Part shown: piece after piece, positions 47,596 to 57,747 of the stretch | How the letters are laid out: each line of letters starts with the position of its first letter | Numbering within the stretch: the first letter of the stretch is position 1 | Origin: Conchocele bisecta | Lineage: Eukaryota; Mollusca; Bivalvia; Lucinida; Thyasiridae | Reading direction: 5' to 3' | DNA: 64,000 nucleotides | NCBI GenBank assembly: GCA_029237695.1 | Contig: CM055271.1 | Coordinates: forward strand, 34,282,462 to 34,346,461 | Made by a program: the position numbers and the translations under genes | The notes under the pieces: model-generated | What the model was told of the DNA's origin: nothing | Seen by the model: the letters and a program-made list of their open reading frames with translations, nothing else | Databases searched by the model: none

Positions 47596-48017
47596 CAAGC
47601 GGCAAAACCGAAGAAAATCAGAATGTTTGAAACTGGTGATCGAGTGCTAGTTAAGGACTATAAGAAGTACAAATGGATGCCGGGAGTGGTATTGTATAAG
47701 TTCGAACCAGTTACGTACAAAGTCCTAGTTGACGACCTGAAATGGATAAGACACATTGATCAATTTTCAGTTGTAATCTGGAACTCTCCAAACAAAGCGA
47801 CATGAATGTTCCCGAAACTGTTGTTGCAGAATCGATAATGGATCCTTGTCATACTTCTCGCCTACGCACCAATCGAACACAATCGTGGGCGCGCTGACCC
47901 TGAACCGACACAACCAGTGCAGCTCGTGGAACCAGTACCAGCGCTACATGGATGGCGTCCCGCGGAATCAGTAAGAACACCGCGACGACAGCGCTGCATA
48001 TCGAAACCGGCTCGCTA
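47596..48017 (+). mobile_element. Ty3/Gypsy pol C-terminus, 3' part of the split element
   Basis: FETGDRVLVKDYKKYKWMPG followed by VTYKVLVDD and IRHIDQ is the GPY/F-type C-terminal module of Gypsy integrases (GD.VLV.DY....W.PGV...PVTY.V......RH.DQ). It continues the integrase that stops at 41630. The last stretch (47880-48017, proline/arginine-rich) runs into the assembly gap. Confidence 0.78.
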
Positions 48018-48517
48018 NNNNNNNNNNNNNNNNNNNNNNNNNNNNNNNNNNNNNNNNNNNNNNNNNNNNNNNNNNNNNNNNNNNNNNNNNNNNNNNNNNN
48101 NNNNNNNNNNNNNNNNNNNNNNNNNNNNNNNNNNNNNNNNNNNNNNNNNNNNNNNNNNNNNNNNNNNNNNNNNNNNNNNNNNNNNNNNNNNNNNNNNNNN
48201 NNNNNNNNNNNNNNNNNNNNNNNNNNNNNNNNNNNNNNNNNNNNNNNNNNNNNNNNNNNNNNNNNNNNNNNNNNNNNNNNNNNNNNNNNNNNNNNNNNNN
48301 NNNNNNNNNNNNNNNNNNNNNNNNNNNNNNNNNNNNNNNNNNNNNNNNNNNNNNNNNNNNNNNNNNNNNNNNNNNNNNNNNNNNNNNNNNNNNNNNNNNN
48401 NNNNNNNNNNNNNNNNNNNNNNNNNNNNNNNNNNNNNNNNNNNNNNNNNNNNNNNNNNNNNNNNNNNNNNNNNNNNNNNNNNNNNNNNNNNNNNNNNNNN
48501 NNNNNNNNNNNNNNNNN
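48018..48517. other. Assembly gap (500 N)
   Basis: Exactly 500 undetermined bases, a nominal size. The right edge starts inside one arm of a long hairpin (see 48518-48566). Confidence 1.
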
Positions 48518-48566
48518 TCGGATATGTTTTCCCATTCACGGCACTAACTTACTATTCTCTATTACT
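48518..48566. mobile_element. Half of a long-hairpin element, type B, at the gap edge
   Basis: ATATGTTTTCCCATTCACGG followed by CACTAAC.TACTATTC is the right arm found at 56586-56725 and 62967-63111. The left arm and tip would lie in the gap. Confidence 0.75.
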
Positions 48567-48621
48567 GTACCCACGATAATACAAAATTGAAACTAACACT
48601 ATCATAGGATGTCGTAGACAT

Positions 48622-48897
48622 GTAGCCTATTTCACCAACATTGCAAAGTATACTTTTCTAGCAAAGTATACTTTGAGGGAGAAATCATTTATTTTTCCTG
48701 AAATGCATTATTTCATAGAACTAACAACTGCATATATTTGATGATTAAAAGTATGCAAAATTATTATACTAAATTTATTACATTATTATCACAGCCATAA
48801 TGTAATAAATTCAGTATAATAAAAATTAATAAATTTATCCTAAAATTGAAAATTTCTCCCTAAAAGTATACTTCGCAATGTTGGTGAAATAAGCTAC
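48622..48897. mobile_element. AAGTATACTTTG MITE, full copy
   Basis: Ends GTAGCCTATTTCACCAACAT and TTGGTGAAATAAGCTAC are inverted. Next to each end is an AAGTATACTT-type palindrome, and the middle holds a TATTACATTATCACAGCC hairpin. Other copies: 40420-40671 (truncated), 56397-56585 (partial), 63507-63814 (full). Confidence 0.8.
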
Positions 48898-49411
48898 AGG
48901 TACTTCGTTCTTCGGTATTCACTTGATTTTCATTTAAGATTCTTCAAGGAAGAATCACTCAAAATACTTATTGAAAATCAGGCGGCTAGCCTGGGGTATA
49001 CGTTTCAATAATATAGTTTTCGTCTTTCCGTGATTAGGAACATAGGTGCCGGGATATTTAAACGTCAGATATTGATTCACCGATTGGTTATCTAAAAATA
49101 TCCGAAATATATATATGTAGATATTCACCGATTTATACTTATTCTTACATTTAAATGTATTACAAAGCAATACACATTTTGATTGTGACAAATGATAAAT
49201 AACACTTGTCGTATCCTATGTAAAATTACAAATTATCCATTATTTATCAGGAGGTATGCTTATCAAGGGCGATAACTAAAACGCCCAGTGAGCCGGGTTT
49301 GAACAGATAAAACATTGGTATTACCTCCCTTGCCTCGTCAGTACGACAGCGACTTGTTCTCGCCCGTGTAGTGGGCACATGCAGGGTCACGGCCTTCTCG
49401 CGGTTAACAAG

Positions 49412-49506
49412 CAGGGTCGGATCCAGCATTTGGGGAACGGGGGAGGGGGTGTCTTATTTTCGAGCTCCACGGTTGCTACCCGGGCCCCCCTCCAGATCCG
49501 CCCCTG
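49412..49506. mobile_element. Miniature element with CAGGGTCGGATCCAG ends
   Basis: CAGGGTCGGATCCAG at the left mirrors CCAGATCCGCCCCTG at the right with few mismatches. Both sides are flanked by ACAAG, a possible 5-base target duplication. Only 95 bases long. Confidence 0.7.
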
Positions 49507-49664
49507 ACAAGCTACTGAATCAGCGAGCCCGGCCCTAGGTACACTCGTACCACTTTCGATGTTTGAAAAGTGTGCTCTTTCTTATAGATATTATATTAAT
49601 ATCAGAGTAAAAATAGGTATGACGTGTGTCGTTCAATTCATACCACAAAGTGCATGTGCCCGAT

Positions 49665-49983
49665 GGAACGCCAAATATATATAAACTCAAATAATGAATG
49701 CTAGCTCAAAATATTTATCCAGGGCTAGCATTAAATTGTTGGAGCTAGCATCAAATCTTTTGAAGAGCTCTCTAAATCATTTGGAGCTATCTCTTAATAG
49801 TTAATGCTAGCTCCAATTATTTAGAGTTAGCAATAATTATTTGAGTTTATGTAGATTCGGCGTTCCAGGAACGCCAACTCTACATAAACTCAAATAATGA
49901 ATGCTAGCTCTAAATATTTCACGCTAGCTCTAATAATTTAGAGCTAGCAATACTTATTTGAGTTTATGTATATTTTGCGTTCC
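49665..49983. mobile_element. Two adjacent MITEs with GGAACGCC ends
   Basis: Unit 1 (49665-49866) and unit 2 (49868-49983) each start GGAACGCC, continue TAAACTCAAATAATGAATGC TAGCTC, and end with the inverse TTATTTGAGTTTATGTA...CGTTCC. One base separates them. The interiors are GAGCTAGC-rich. Confidence 0.75.
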
Positions 49984-50008
49984 ATAGTGCCCAAGGGTGG
50001 ACAGTCCA

Positions 50009-50245
50009 GGGGGCCGTTTCACTAAACTTCGTAAGACTAAAATGTTCGTAAGTGCAAATTTAGGATCATCTGGTAAGTTCAATTGATGAATTTACATTTA
50101 TTGAGCATATGCAGCCTATGCTCAATAAATGTAAATTCAATAATTGTTTACACGAAAACATTGCTATTAATGTGAAATTTACAGACAATCATAATTTTGC
50201 ACTTACGAACATTTTAGTCGTACGAAGTTTTGTGAAACGGGCCCC
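50009..50245. mobile_element. MITE with GGGGGCCGTTTCACTAA ends, copy 1
   Basis: GGGGGCCGTTTCACTAAACT plus TCGTAAGACTAAAATGTTCG at the left is mirrored at the right. A central hairpin is formed by ATTTACATTTATTGAGCATA and its inverse. Confidence 0.85.
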
Positions 50246-50313
50246 AGGTACGTCGGCAACTGCTTGGTGTCTCTAACAGGCGGCATTCCAATCAATACGC
50301 TCGCCATAGAGTG

Positions 50314-50543
50314 TGGCTGTGACTGGACAAATGGGGCTTATGGGATGTGTGACCAGTGTAGTTCCTGATCAAATAACGCTCTCGCGTAAACCTGATAGCG
50401 AGCTATGTTGCTTCTTAGAAGCATGCCGGGGGCTTCCCTGTTGGAATGGCGAGCAGTGCAGATCCTGATCAGACCGTGCGGATTCGGATGCACAGGCTGA
50501 TTGATCTGGATCTACACTGGTAAATCTTTCCAGTCACAGCCAC
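50314..50543. mobile_element. Palindromic MITE, copy 2
   Basis: Same family as 30879-31087. It starts TGGCTGTGACTGGACAAATG and ends TTTCCAGTCACAGCCA. Internal TGCAGATCCTGATCAGACCG and GATCTGGATCTACACTGG are inverted halves. Confidence 0.75.
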
Positions 50544-50722
50544 AAATATGACCAGTGTAAACCCTGTTTATATTGTCTGGTTGCCCGGGTTGATCTGTGA
50601 CTATGCTGGTTGTGCACGTTATAAGGTCAGTTTCTCAATAGGCCGGATAGACCATGCAACGGTACTGTGGTGTGAAATGTAATAATAGCTTTCTGCGGTA
50701 CGTTCAAGCATAGCGGAAAACT

Positions 50723-50965
50723 GGGGCCCGTTTTACTAAACTTTGTAAGACTAAAATTTTCGTAAGTCCAAATTTAGGATCGTCTGGAAATTGCAATTGA
50801 TGGCTTTACATTTATTGAGCATAAGCTGCAAATGCAGCCTATGCTCAATAAATATAAATCCAATAATCGTTTACAAGAAAACATTGTTAATGTGAAATTA
50901 ACAGACTATCATAGCTTTGCACTTACGAATATTTTAGTCGTAAGAAGTTTAGTGAAACGGCCCCC
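50723..50965. mobile_element. MITE with GGGGCCCGTTTTACTAA ends, copy 2
   Basis: Same family as 50009-50245, with a complete inner palindrome TTATTGAGCATAAGCTGC / GCAGCCTATGCTCAATAA. Confidence 0.85.
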
Positions 50966-51174
50966 TGTTGTCTTCAATACACGGAAGTGTATCATGTGCA
51001 GCGAGTAGGACCCGTGTGGGTCCCGTGCTTTCTAGAGTGGATTTGACCCTAGCGGTTTGTCTCTAGTTTTACCGCAGGGACCACTGGGGTTGTGTACTGT
51101 CCATCTCGAACCATGCAGTAAAGATCGCAACCAGCAGATATAAGTATGTGTTTGTGTTTCATTTCGGGCCAACT

Positions 51175-51398
51175 GGAGCACGTTTCACTAAACTTCTTAC
51201 AACTAAAATATTCGTAAGTGCAAATTTAAGATCGTCTGTAAATTACAATTTATGGATTTCCATTTATTGAGCATAGGCTGCATATTGTAAATCCAATAAT
51301 GATTTACAAGAAAACAATGTTAATGTGAAATTTACAGACTATCATAATTTTGCACCTACGAACATTTTAGTCGTAGGAAGTTTAGTGAAACGGCCCCC
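51175..51398. mobile_element. MITE with CGTTTCACTAAACTTC ends, copy 3
   Basis: Same family as 50009-50245. One half of the central hairpin is deleted, so only CATTTATTGAGCATAGGCTG remains. Confidence 0.8.
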
Positions 51399-51429
51399 AG
51401 GAGTATAGTTAAGACATACTTTGATTGAA

Positions 51430-51562
51430 CGGCGGCTCGAGACAGACTATTTATGTCACCATCCTATGTAGGCTAGCACGGGTAGAAGTTGGGAACGAAC
51501 CCGGGGTCTCTGGATCCGCAGTCCGACGCTCTACTTACTGTGCTAATCTGGCTAACAGCTGT
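51430..51562 (-). mobile_element. tRNA-derived SINE, minus strand
   Basis: On the minus strand, TTAGCACAGTAAGTAGAGCG (A box) is followed by GGGTTCGTTCCC (B box), then CCGTGCTAGCC. The region 51430-51465 (GGCGGCTCGAGACAGACTAT) resembles 17415-17460, which may be a tail of the same family. Confidence 0.65.
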
Positions 51563-51639
51563 ATTGTGTGTCTGCCCGTGCTAGAGTCTGCGTAACATGA
51601 CCGTACATACACAACCGCCTGCGTTAATATTGCCTAAAT

Positions 51640-51990
51640 TATCAACGTTTATTATATACCTACCCATGAAATACATAGTTATACGATGTAAATAAAAGTC
51701 ATATGTTCTCATCGATGAAATAAACATCCGGTGAAAATACGACTACTTCCGCTATCTATATTCATAACACATTCATTACCGTATACAGTCTAAAAAACTG
51801 CTAATTTCCATGGAGCGGTATATAATAAATAGAATATTCATATTTTTGCAACGACATATATGTTCATCTCGTGGTGTGAAATGTCCATATTTCAGTGAAA
51901 TATGGACATTTCACATCACGAGATGAACATGTCATATTCGTTGCAAAAATATGAATATCCTCTATTTCTAAACATTTATTGTCAATGCCA
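51640..51990. mobile_element. Long-hairpin element, type C, reverse orientation
   Basis: The hairpin at 51833-51958 has about 60-base arms: TTCATCTCGTGGTGTGAAAT then GTCCATATTTCA, and its inverse, with almost no loop. The flank ATAATAAATAGAATATTC at 51820-51837 and the upstream 51640-51820 match the 1.12 kb unit at 54171-55290 in inverted orientation. Confidence 0.7.
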
Positions 51991-52096
51991 ACTCGCAATC
52001 AAGCAATTGCATTGGCCGAGGCTAAGTCATACAGGCTGCCTGAGTTCAAGCACCATATCCAAGTACGTTGGAATGAAGATAGTATAGGAATGATTG

Positions 52097-52228
52097 GCAT
52101 TTTTGTGGAATTTATCCTGATATAAACTTGGAAAAGTCGCGGGAATACTGGACGAAGGACCGAAGGCCTCGTCCAGTATTCCCGCGACTTTCCCAGTTTA
52201 TATCCCCGATAAATTCCACAAAAAGGCC
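52097..52228. mobile_element. Long hairpin, type D
   Basis: GGCATTTTTGTGGAATTTAT at the left pairs with ATAAATTCCACAAAAAGGCC at the right; inner arms AAGTCGCGGGAATACTGGAC / GTCCAGTATTCCCGCGACTT are perfect. The tip is GAAGGACCGAAGGCCTC. The arm is about 58 bases. Confidence 0.75.
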
Positions 52229-52276
52229 ATTAATTCCTTATAATTCCAGCATTTGAAATACATTCATCAAGAAAAT

Positions 52277-52495
52277 GTGTTTATTTTGACAGACGGCAGC
52301 GTATTTGCTTAAATATGGCAATAAAAATTGCCAAAAACCCAATTGAAATCAGAAGTAGCGAGTATCAAAAAGCAATACAAAAGTTGTGGTACCTTTATCA
52401 TGCTGCTGAAAACAATAAACAGACCACAAATCTAGCATATGTTTCTTATTTTCCATGAAAACACATCTTGGTATTTCATTAGAATTGTCTCAAAA
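52277..52495. repeat. Repeat shared in inverse with 57055-57250
   Basis: AACCCAATTGAAATCAGAAG, GTAGCGAGTATCAAAAAGC, AACAATAAACAGACCACAAA and ATCTTGGTATTTCATTAGAA recur at 57055-57250 on the other strand in mirrored order. Confidence 0.7.
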
Positions 52496-52848
52496 TAAGT
52501 ATGCTCGGTGATCACGTAAAAATATTGTCTGATAGAATATAATACGATATGATCTGAATAAATGGACCTGTCCATGACAGTTCCAACATTGGCGTGGTAA
52601 ATGCCATGCCAAAGAGTAAACGCGCGATACAGTTACTTGGCGTGGAGCCAATGCGGCCGACACACACTTATGCTTATGGCAGCCACGTACAAAGATCAAA
52701 CACTGCGGTTTTTGACGATGTACTTGTTCCGAATCGCGAGATGTGTTCGATTTGGAATAATAAATGTACCAGATAAGAAAACGTAGGACATGTAAACTTA
52801 CACGACGTCCGATTTATCAGAGCCTGTAACATAATTCGTGACGTATCA

Positions 52849-53172
52849 GAGCTCCAGATAAGTTTTGTTTCAAAATCATTGCGTATTTTACTTTTACAGA
52901 TGGACTATTGATTTTCTTCATTACTAAATACGGAAAAAATGATAAAAAAAAATATAACAAATTTAAACATTCACTTATTTGAGCTGCAAAAAGCAAACTC
53001 AACTAAGTGATTTTTTAACATTATGACAGTATTTTCACTACTCAATTTGAAAATCAATGCGTATTTTCACATTGCTGTGCTTATTGTGTACTCCCACTTT
53101 TGATAATCAATGCGTATTCAGTTAAAATAATTGCGTAAAATACGCCAATACGTACATTATCTGGAGCTCTGA
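52849..53172. mobile_element. Inverted-repeat element with GAGCTCCAGATAA ends
   Basis: TCAGAGCTCCAGATAA at the left mirrors TTATCTGGAGCTCTGA at the right. The interior is AT-rich, with CAATGCGTATTTT repeats and no ORF. The same end, TTATCTGGAGCTCAG, is at about 57265, next to the 57055-57250 repeat. Confidence 0.7.
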
Positions 53173-53234
53173 CGTATTTGCCATGATGTAGCTACAGTTA
53201 TCTATAAGTGTTTGTCAATGGCATATACAGGGTG

Positions 53235-53625
53235 CATGCCCGTACGCAGGAATTATTTTAGGGGTGTGCGTTATCAACGGCGCGAAGGGCTAAACATTGT
53301 TTTCTCACATCCACGGACAGACCTCGGTAGATCCCTTTCACCCCTAAGTAACTGGAATGGATTTTGATTTGTTAATTTTGCAACCCATCTAAATCATCAC
53401 AAAATGATTTTCAGACCAGTCCATTTATGAACATGGAGTGTTTTTGTTCTCAAAATTATGAAAATTAATTGCAAAAAGTGCAGATCCTGATGAGACGGCT
53501 CGTTACGAGCCGGCTCATCTGGATCTACACTGTTTGCAAATACAACTATACATGCCTGCGGGTTAACAGTGAAAGGGTTAAGGGGGTGCGTACGCACAGT
53601 CGCACCCCCTCTGCGTACGGGCCTG
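53235..53625. mobile_element. MITE with GCCCGTACGCAG ends
   Basis: CATGCCCGTACGCAGG and CTGCGTACGGGCCTG are near-perfect inverted ends. Inside, 53475-53540 is an inverted AGTGCAGATCCTGATGAGAC / CTCATCTGGATCTACACT element related to the MITE at 30879. Confidence 0.75.
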
Positions 53626-54170
53626 GGATGGTTCAAAATATATGTCCACTTTAAGAGCTATTATAAAGTAGTATGCAAAAATAATTAATAATTATTATGA
53701 ATTATATAACATAAACAAATATAATTATTCACCATTTATTCCAGTATATAATATTCGAGAAACACATTACATGTAGTTATATAGTATCCACAGGCTGTTC
53801 AAAATGCATAGCCATTTGTTGCACAACGCGCCATCGTCGGTCCTTGGAAACGCTGATGTTCACACATGCACCTGTTCACATTCTTCCATTTCTGAACTGG
53901 TGGATGCCCACAATTGTTTCTGAGTTGCTGATAGAATTACTTTTTTTTCTAAATTATACACATATACGTACAATAACTTTTTCAGATCTGGTGAATGACG
54001 GGGTTATTCCATAACTGTTCACATGAAGACAATCTGCTCGTGAAGTGCATCTGCAGCTGTTTATATATATATATATACATACATGTATCCAGTTTGGTTC
54101 TGATGAAACAATCTCAGATATCGCTAATCTCATCATCTGTTTAACTCCGGTGCTAAGTTACCTTCATAAC

Positions 54171-55290
54171 ATATAGAGGAAATTCATATTTTTGCAACGA
54201 ATATGACATAGTGATACATGTATATGCTCATCGAGTGGTGTGAAATGTCCATATTTCACGAGTGCTGTTAGGCACGAGTGACATATGGACATTTCACACC
54301 ACGAGATGAACATGTATGTCATATTCGTTGCAAAAATATGAGTATTCTATTTATTATATACGGCTCCATGGAAATTAGTAGTTTTTTTAAGACTGTATAC
54401 GGTAATGAATGTGTATTTGCAGCCTATTTGCAGCCTATTTGTAGTCCGGCACTGCAGATGCGCGTTATGAATATAGATAGCGGAAGTAGTCGTATTTTCA
54501 CAGGAAGTTGTTTATTTCATCAATGAGAACATATGACTTTTATTTACATCGTATAACTATGTATTTCATGGGTAGGATATAATAAATCATAACAATCATG
54601 ACACCCCTCAATGATGGGTTACTAAATTTAATCCATGATTTAATGTCTAGAGGGCTATCAAATGAGACATATGATCGTCAACCTTCATCAAAATACAGAT
54701 TATTTTCTGCATTTATTTATCAAAAGTATATGTTGTTACCATTCAGTTGAACCGTCTGGACGAGATGGTTCAGCTGAGTGGTAACAACATGCACTTTGGG
54801 TGAGAAATAAGGAAATAATCAGATCTTTCTACGTAAATAATGGGTTAAATTCTAAACCCAAACAATTTTAGAGGGGGCGTGCGCCGGACACGCCACCGCC
54901 TGAATCCGCACCTGCATTTTCCCAAGAAACATCGCACAAGTAACGAAGTATACATGCAGTTCACTCTGTAATAGCTTTGTATTGTATACATACTGTTATT
55001 GATTTATACATTCACTCCTCACAGGTCATTTATCATTTATATCGGGCAAATTTCAACATTCATATTACAATTTGGAACCAATTTTCAGTATCTTCATTTT
55101 GAAAAGTCAGTGATATCATACATCCCATTTTATGACGTCATATGTTAAAGTAGTGACGTCATTAGTTTGAATATATAATGAACAAATGTTACGTCATGCT
55201 ACTTTATAATAAACCTTTTTTTGAACGATTATCTGCATAGAATACGAGTTACGAGTAATTACAGTGGGTGCAGTAGCCTATTTCATCAAC
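54171..55290 (+). repeat. 1.12 kb tandem duplication, unit 1
   Basis: Starts ATATAGAGGAAATTCATATT and ends GTAGCCTATTTCATCAAC. It contains a long hairpin (about 54192-54345, type C), a TGTTGTTACCATTCAGTTGA hairpin near 54750, a GCGTGCGCCGGACACGCC block and several TGACGTCA motifs (about 55130-55190). Nearly identical to unit 2; single-base and small indel differences only. Confidence 0.92.
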
Positions 55291-56414
55291 ATATAGAGGA
55301 AATTCATATTTTTGCAACGAATATGACATAGTGATACATGTATATGCTCATCGAGTGGTGTGAAATGTCCATATTTCACGAGTGCTGTTAGGCACGAGTG
55401 ACATATGGACATTTCACACCACGAGATGAACATGTTATGTCATATTCGTTTTATTGCAAAAATATGAGTATTCTATTTATTATATACGGCTCCATGGAAA
55501 TTAGTAGTTTTTTTAGACTGTATACGGTAATGAATGTGTATTTGCAGCCTATTTGCAGCCTATTTGTAGTCCGGCACTGCAGATGCGCGTTATGAATATA
55601 GATAGCGGAAGTAGTCGTATTTTCACCGGAAGTTGTTTATTTCATCAATGAGAACATATGACTTTTATTTACATCGTATAACTATGTATTTCATGGGTAG
55701 GTATATAATAAATCATAACAATCATGACACCCCTCAATGATGGGTTACTAAATTTAATCCATGATTAATGTCTAGAGGGCTATCAAATGAGACATATGAT
55801 CGTCAACCTTCATAAAATACAGATTATTTTCTGCATTTATTTATCAAAAGTATATGTTGTTACCATTCAGTTGAACCGTCTGGACGAGATGGTTCAACTG
55901 AGTGGTAACAACATGCACTTTGGGTGAGAAATAAGGAAATAATCAGATCTTTCTACGTAAATAATGGGTTAAATTCTAAACCCAAACAATTTTAGAGGGG
56001 GCGTGCGCCGGACACGCCACCGCCTGAATCCGCACCTGCATTTTCCCAAGAAACATCGCACAAGTAACGAAGTATACATGCAGTTCACTCTGTATTAGCT
56101 TTGTATTGTATACATACTGTTATTGATTTATACATTCACTCCTCACAGGTCATTTATCATTTATATCGGGCAAATTTCAACATTCATATTACAATTTGGA
56201 ACCAATTTTCAGTATCTTCATTTTGAAAAGTCAGTGATATCATACATCCCATTTTATGACGTCATATGTTAAAGTAGTGACGTCATTAGTTTGAATATAT
56301 AATGAACAAATGTTACGTCATGCTACTTTATAATAAACCTTTTTTTGAACGATTATCTGCATAGAATACGAGTTACGAGTAATTACAGTGGGTGCAGTAG
56401 CCTATTTCATCAAC
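55291..56414 (+). repeat. 1.12 kb tandem duplication, unit 2
   Basis: Direct copy of unit 1. Its end GTAGCCTATTTCATCAAC is also the left tip of the MITE that continues at 56415, so the duplication end falls inside that MITE. Confidence 0.92.
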
Positions 56415-56585
56415 ATTGCAAAGTATACTTATCTAGCAAAGTACACTTTGAGGGAGAAATTTTCAATTTAAGGATAAATTTATTAATTCAAAAATTGTTA
56501 TTATACTGAATTCAGTATAATAATTCTGCATACTTTTAATCATCAAATACATGCAGTTGTTATTTCGGTGAAAATAAATGATTAG
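56397..56585. mobile_element. AAGTATACTTTG MITE, rearranged partial copy
   Basis: Starts GTAGCCTATTTCATCAACAT. The order of internal blocks is altered: TTCAATTTAAGGATAAATTT, normally near the right end, follows the left end directly. It joins the hairpin element at about 56586. Confidence 0.65.
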
Positions 56586-56895
56586 AGAATAGTAGGTTAG
56601 TGCCGTGAATGGGAAAAAATATATGGCAAGGCTTAGGAAACGGGATGGGCGAGGCTCTGCCGAGCACATCCCGTTTCCAAGCCGAGCCAGATATTTTTCC
56701 CATTCACGGCACTAACCTACTATTCTATTTATCCCGTCAACACCTACTAATGGCTTAAAATGTAAAAGAAAATAATCCCAGCCACCGCACATATTCATAC
56801 GCAGTGATTAGGTCGTATTGACAGGATATCAAAAATGTTTCACGGCACCGTGTTTCACGGCATATACATGTACTGACTGTGTTGACGGGATAAAA
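56586..56895. mobile_element. Long-hairpin element, type B
   Basis: Hairpin 56586-56725: GAATAGTAGGTTAGTGCCGT pairs with ACGGCACTAACCTACTATTC; further arms AAACGGGATG / CATCCCGTTT; tip GCGAGGCTCTGCCGAGC. CTATTTATCCCGTCAACAC follows at once, and the matching GTGTTGACGGGATAAA is at about 56878-56893. Between them, TGTTTCACGGC...GTTTCACGGCAT repeats. No ORF. A second copy is at 62967-63230. Confidence 0.8.
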
Positions 56896-57054
56896 GGAAT
56901 TACTAATTGAGTATTGTCACTCCATCATTTCTGAAGCAATTGGGTATTTCAACATTTTAATTGGGTAAAATAAAATGACACTACTGTTTACACATCAACA
57001 AACATTATTATTGAATAGTTTGCTTCGAAATGAAAACGTCTAGGCATTTCATTA

Positions 57055-57270
57055 GAATTGTCTCCTTGGCGACAATTCTAATGAAATACCAAGATGTGTT
57101 TTGATGGGAAATAAGCAAAATATGCTATATTTGTGGTCTGTTTATTGTTTTCTGCAGCATGATAAAGGTACCGCAAATATTTTATAGCTTTTTGATACTC
57201 GCTACTTCTGATTTCTATTGGGTTTTTGGCAATATTAATTGGGTATTTAATCAAATACGCAGCTTATCTG
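57055..57270. repeat. Repeat shared in inverse with 52277-52495
   Basis: See 52277-52495. It also carries a short hairpin, TTTCATTAGAATTGTC / GACAATTCTAATGAAA, at about 57037-57088. Confidence 0.7.
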
Positions 57271-57745
57271 GAGCTCAGTGTTGTTTATGGAATAATGAAA
57301 TTTGAAAATGGCATGTTTATGTCACATTATCAATTTCCCATGCCCTGGCTCAAATATTAATGGTATTTATAAACATATAGGAATTTGTGAAATTATGATA
57401 TTCAAACGGTACGGGAGTGATTGCAAGAGTTATCGTTCGCAACTAGGGGGTTGTCATATTTTAGATCTCTTCGAAATGCACATTCCTGTGTTTTACGGCA
57501 TTTAAATTTTAAATTTAAATATTGCGAGGTCTTAGAGTGTACATTGGTGCCCGTTGAAACGACGTGCTTACAGCTTCATGCTAACAGTTAGGTATATACT
57601 GTTTATATTTTATATAATGCACAGAAACACATATTGACATTGCAGCGAGGAGTATGTTCATCATGAAACGCAGCTGTCGTTCTGAAACTATTAACATGGC
57701 CGAGATTCATTAAACTACAAGCACAGCAATATCACGTGTACACCA
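57270..57745. other. No feature recognised
   Basis: AT-rich DNA. A 67-codon frame (57302-57505) has no motif. Confidence 0.45.
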
Positions 57746-57747
57746 TT

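Noticed and set aside
47849..48590. Long open frames across 48018-48517
   Set aside because: They run through 500 N; the apparent length is an artefact.
53800..53920. Possible transposase C-terminus on the minus strand (about 53800-53920)
   Set aside because: The translation is only loosely like mariner ends and has a stop; not enough to annotate.
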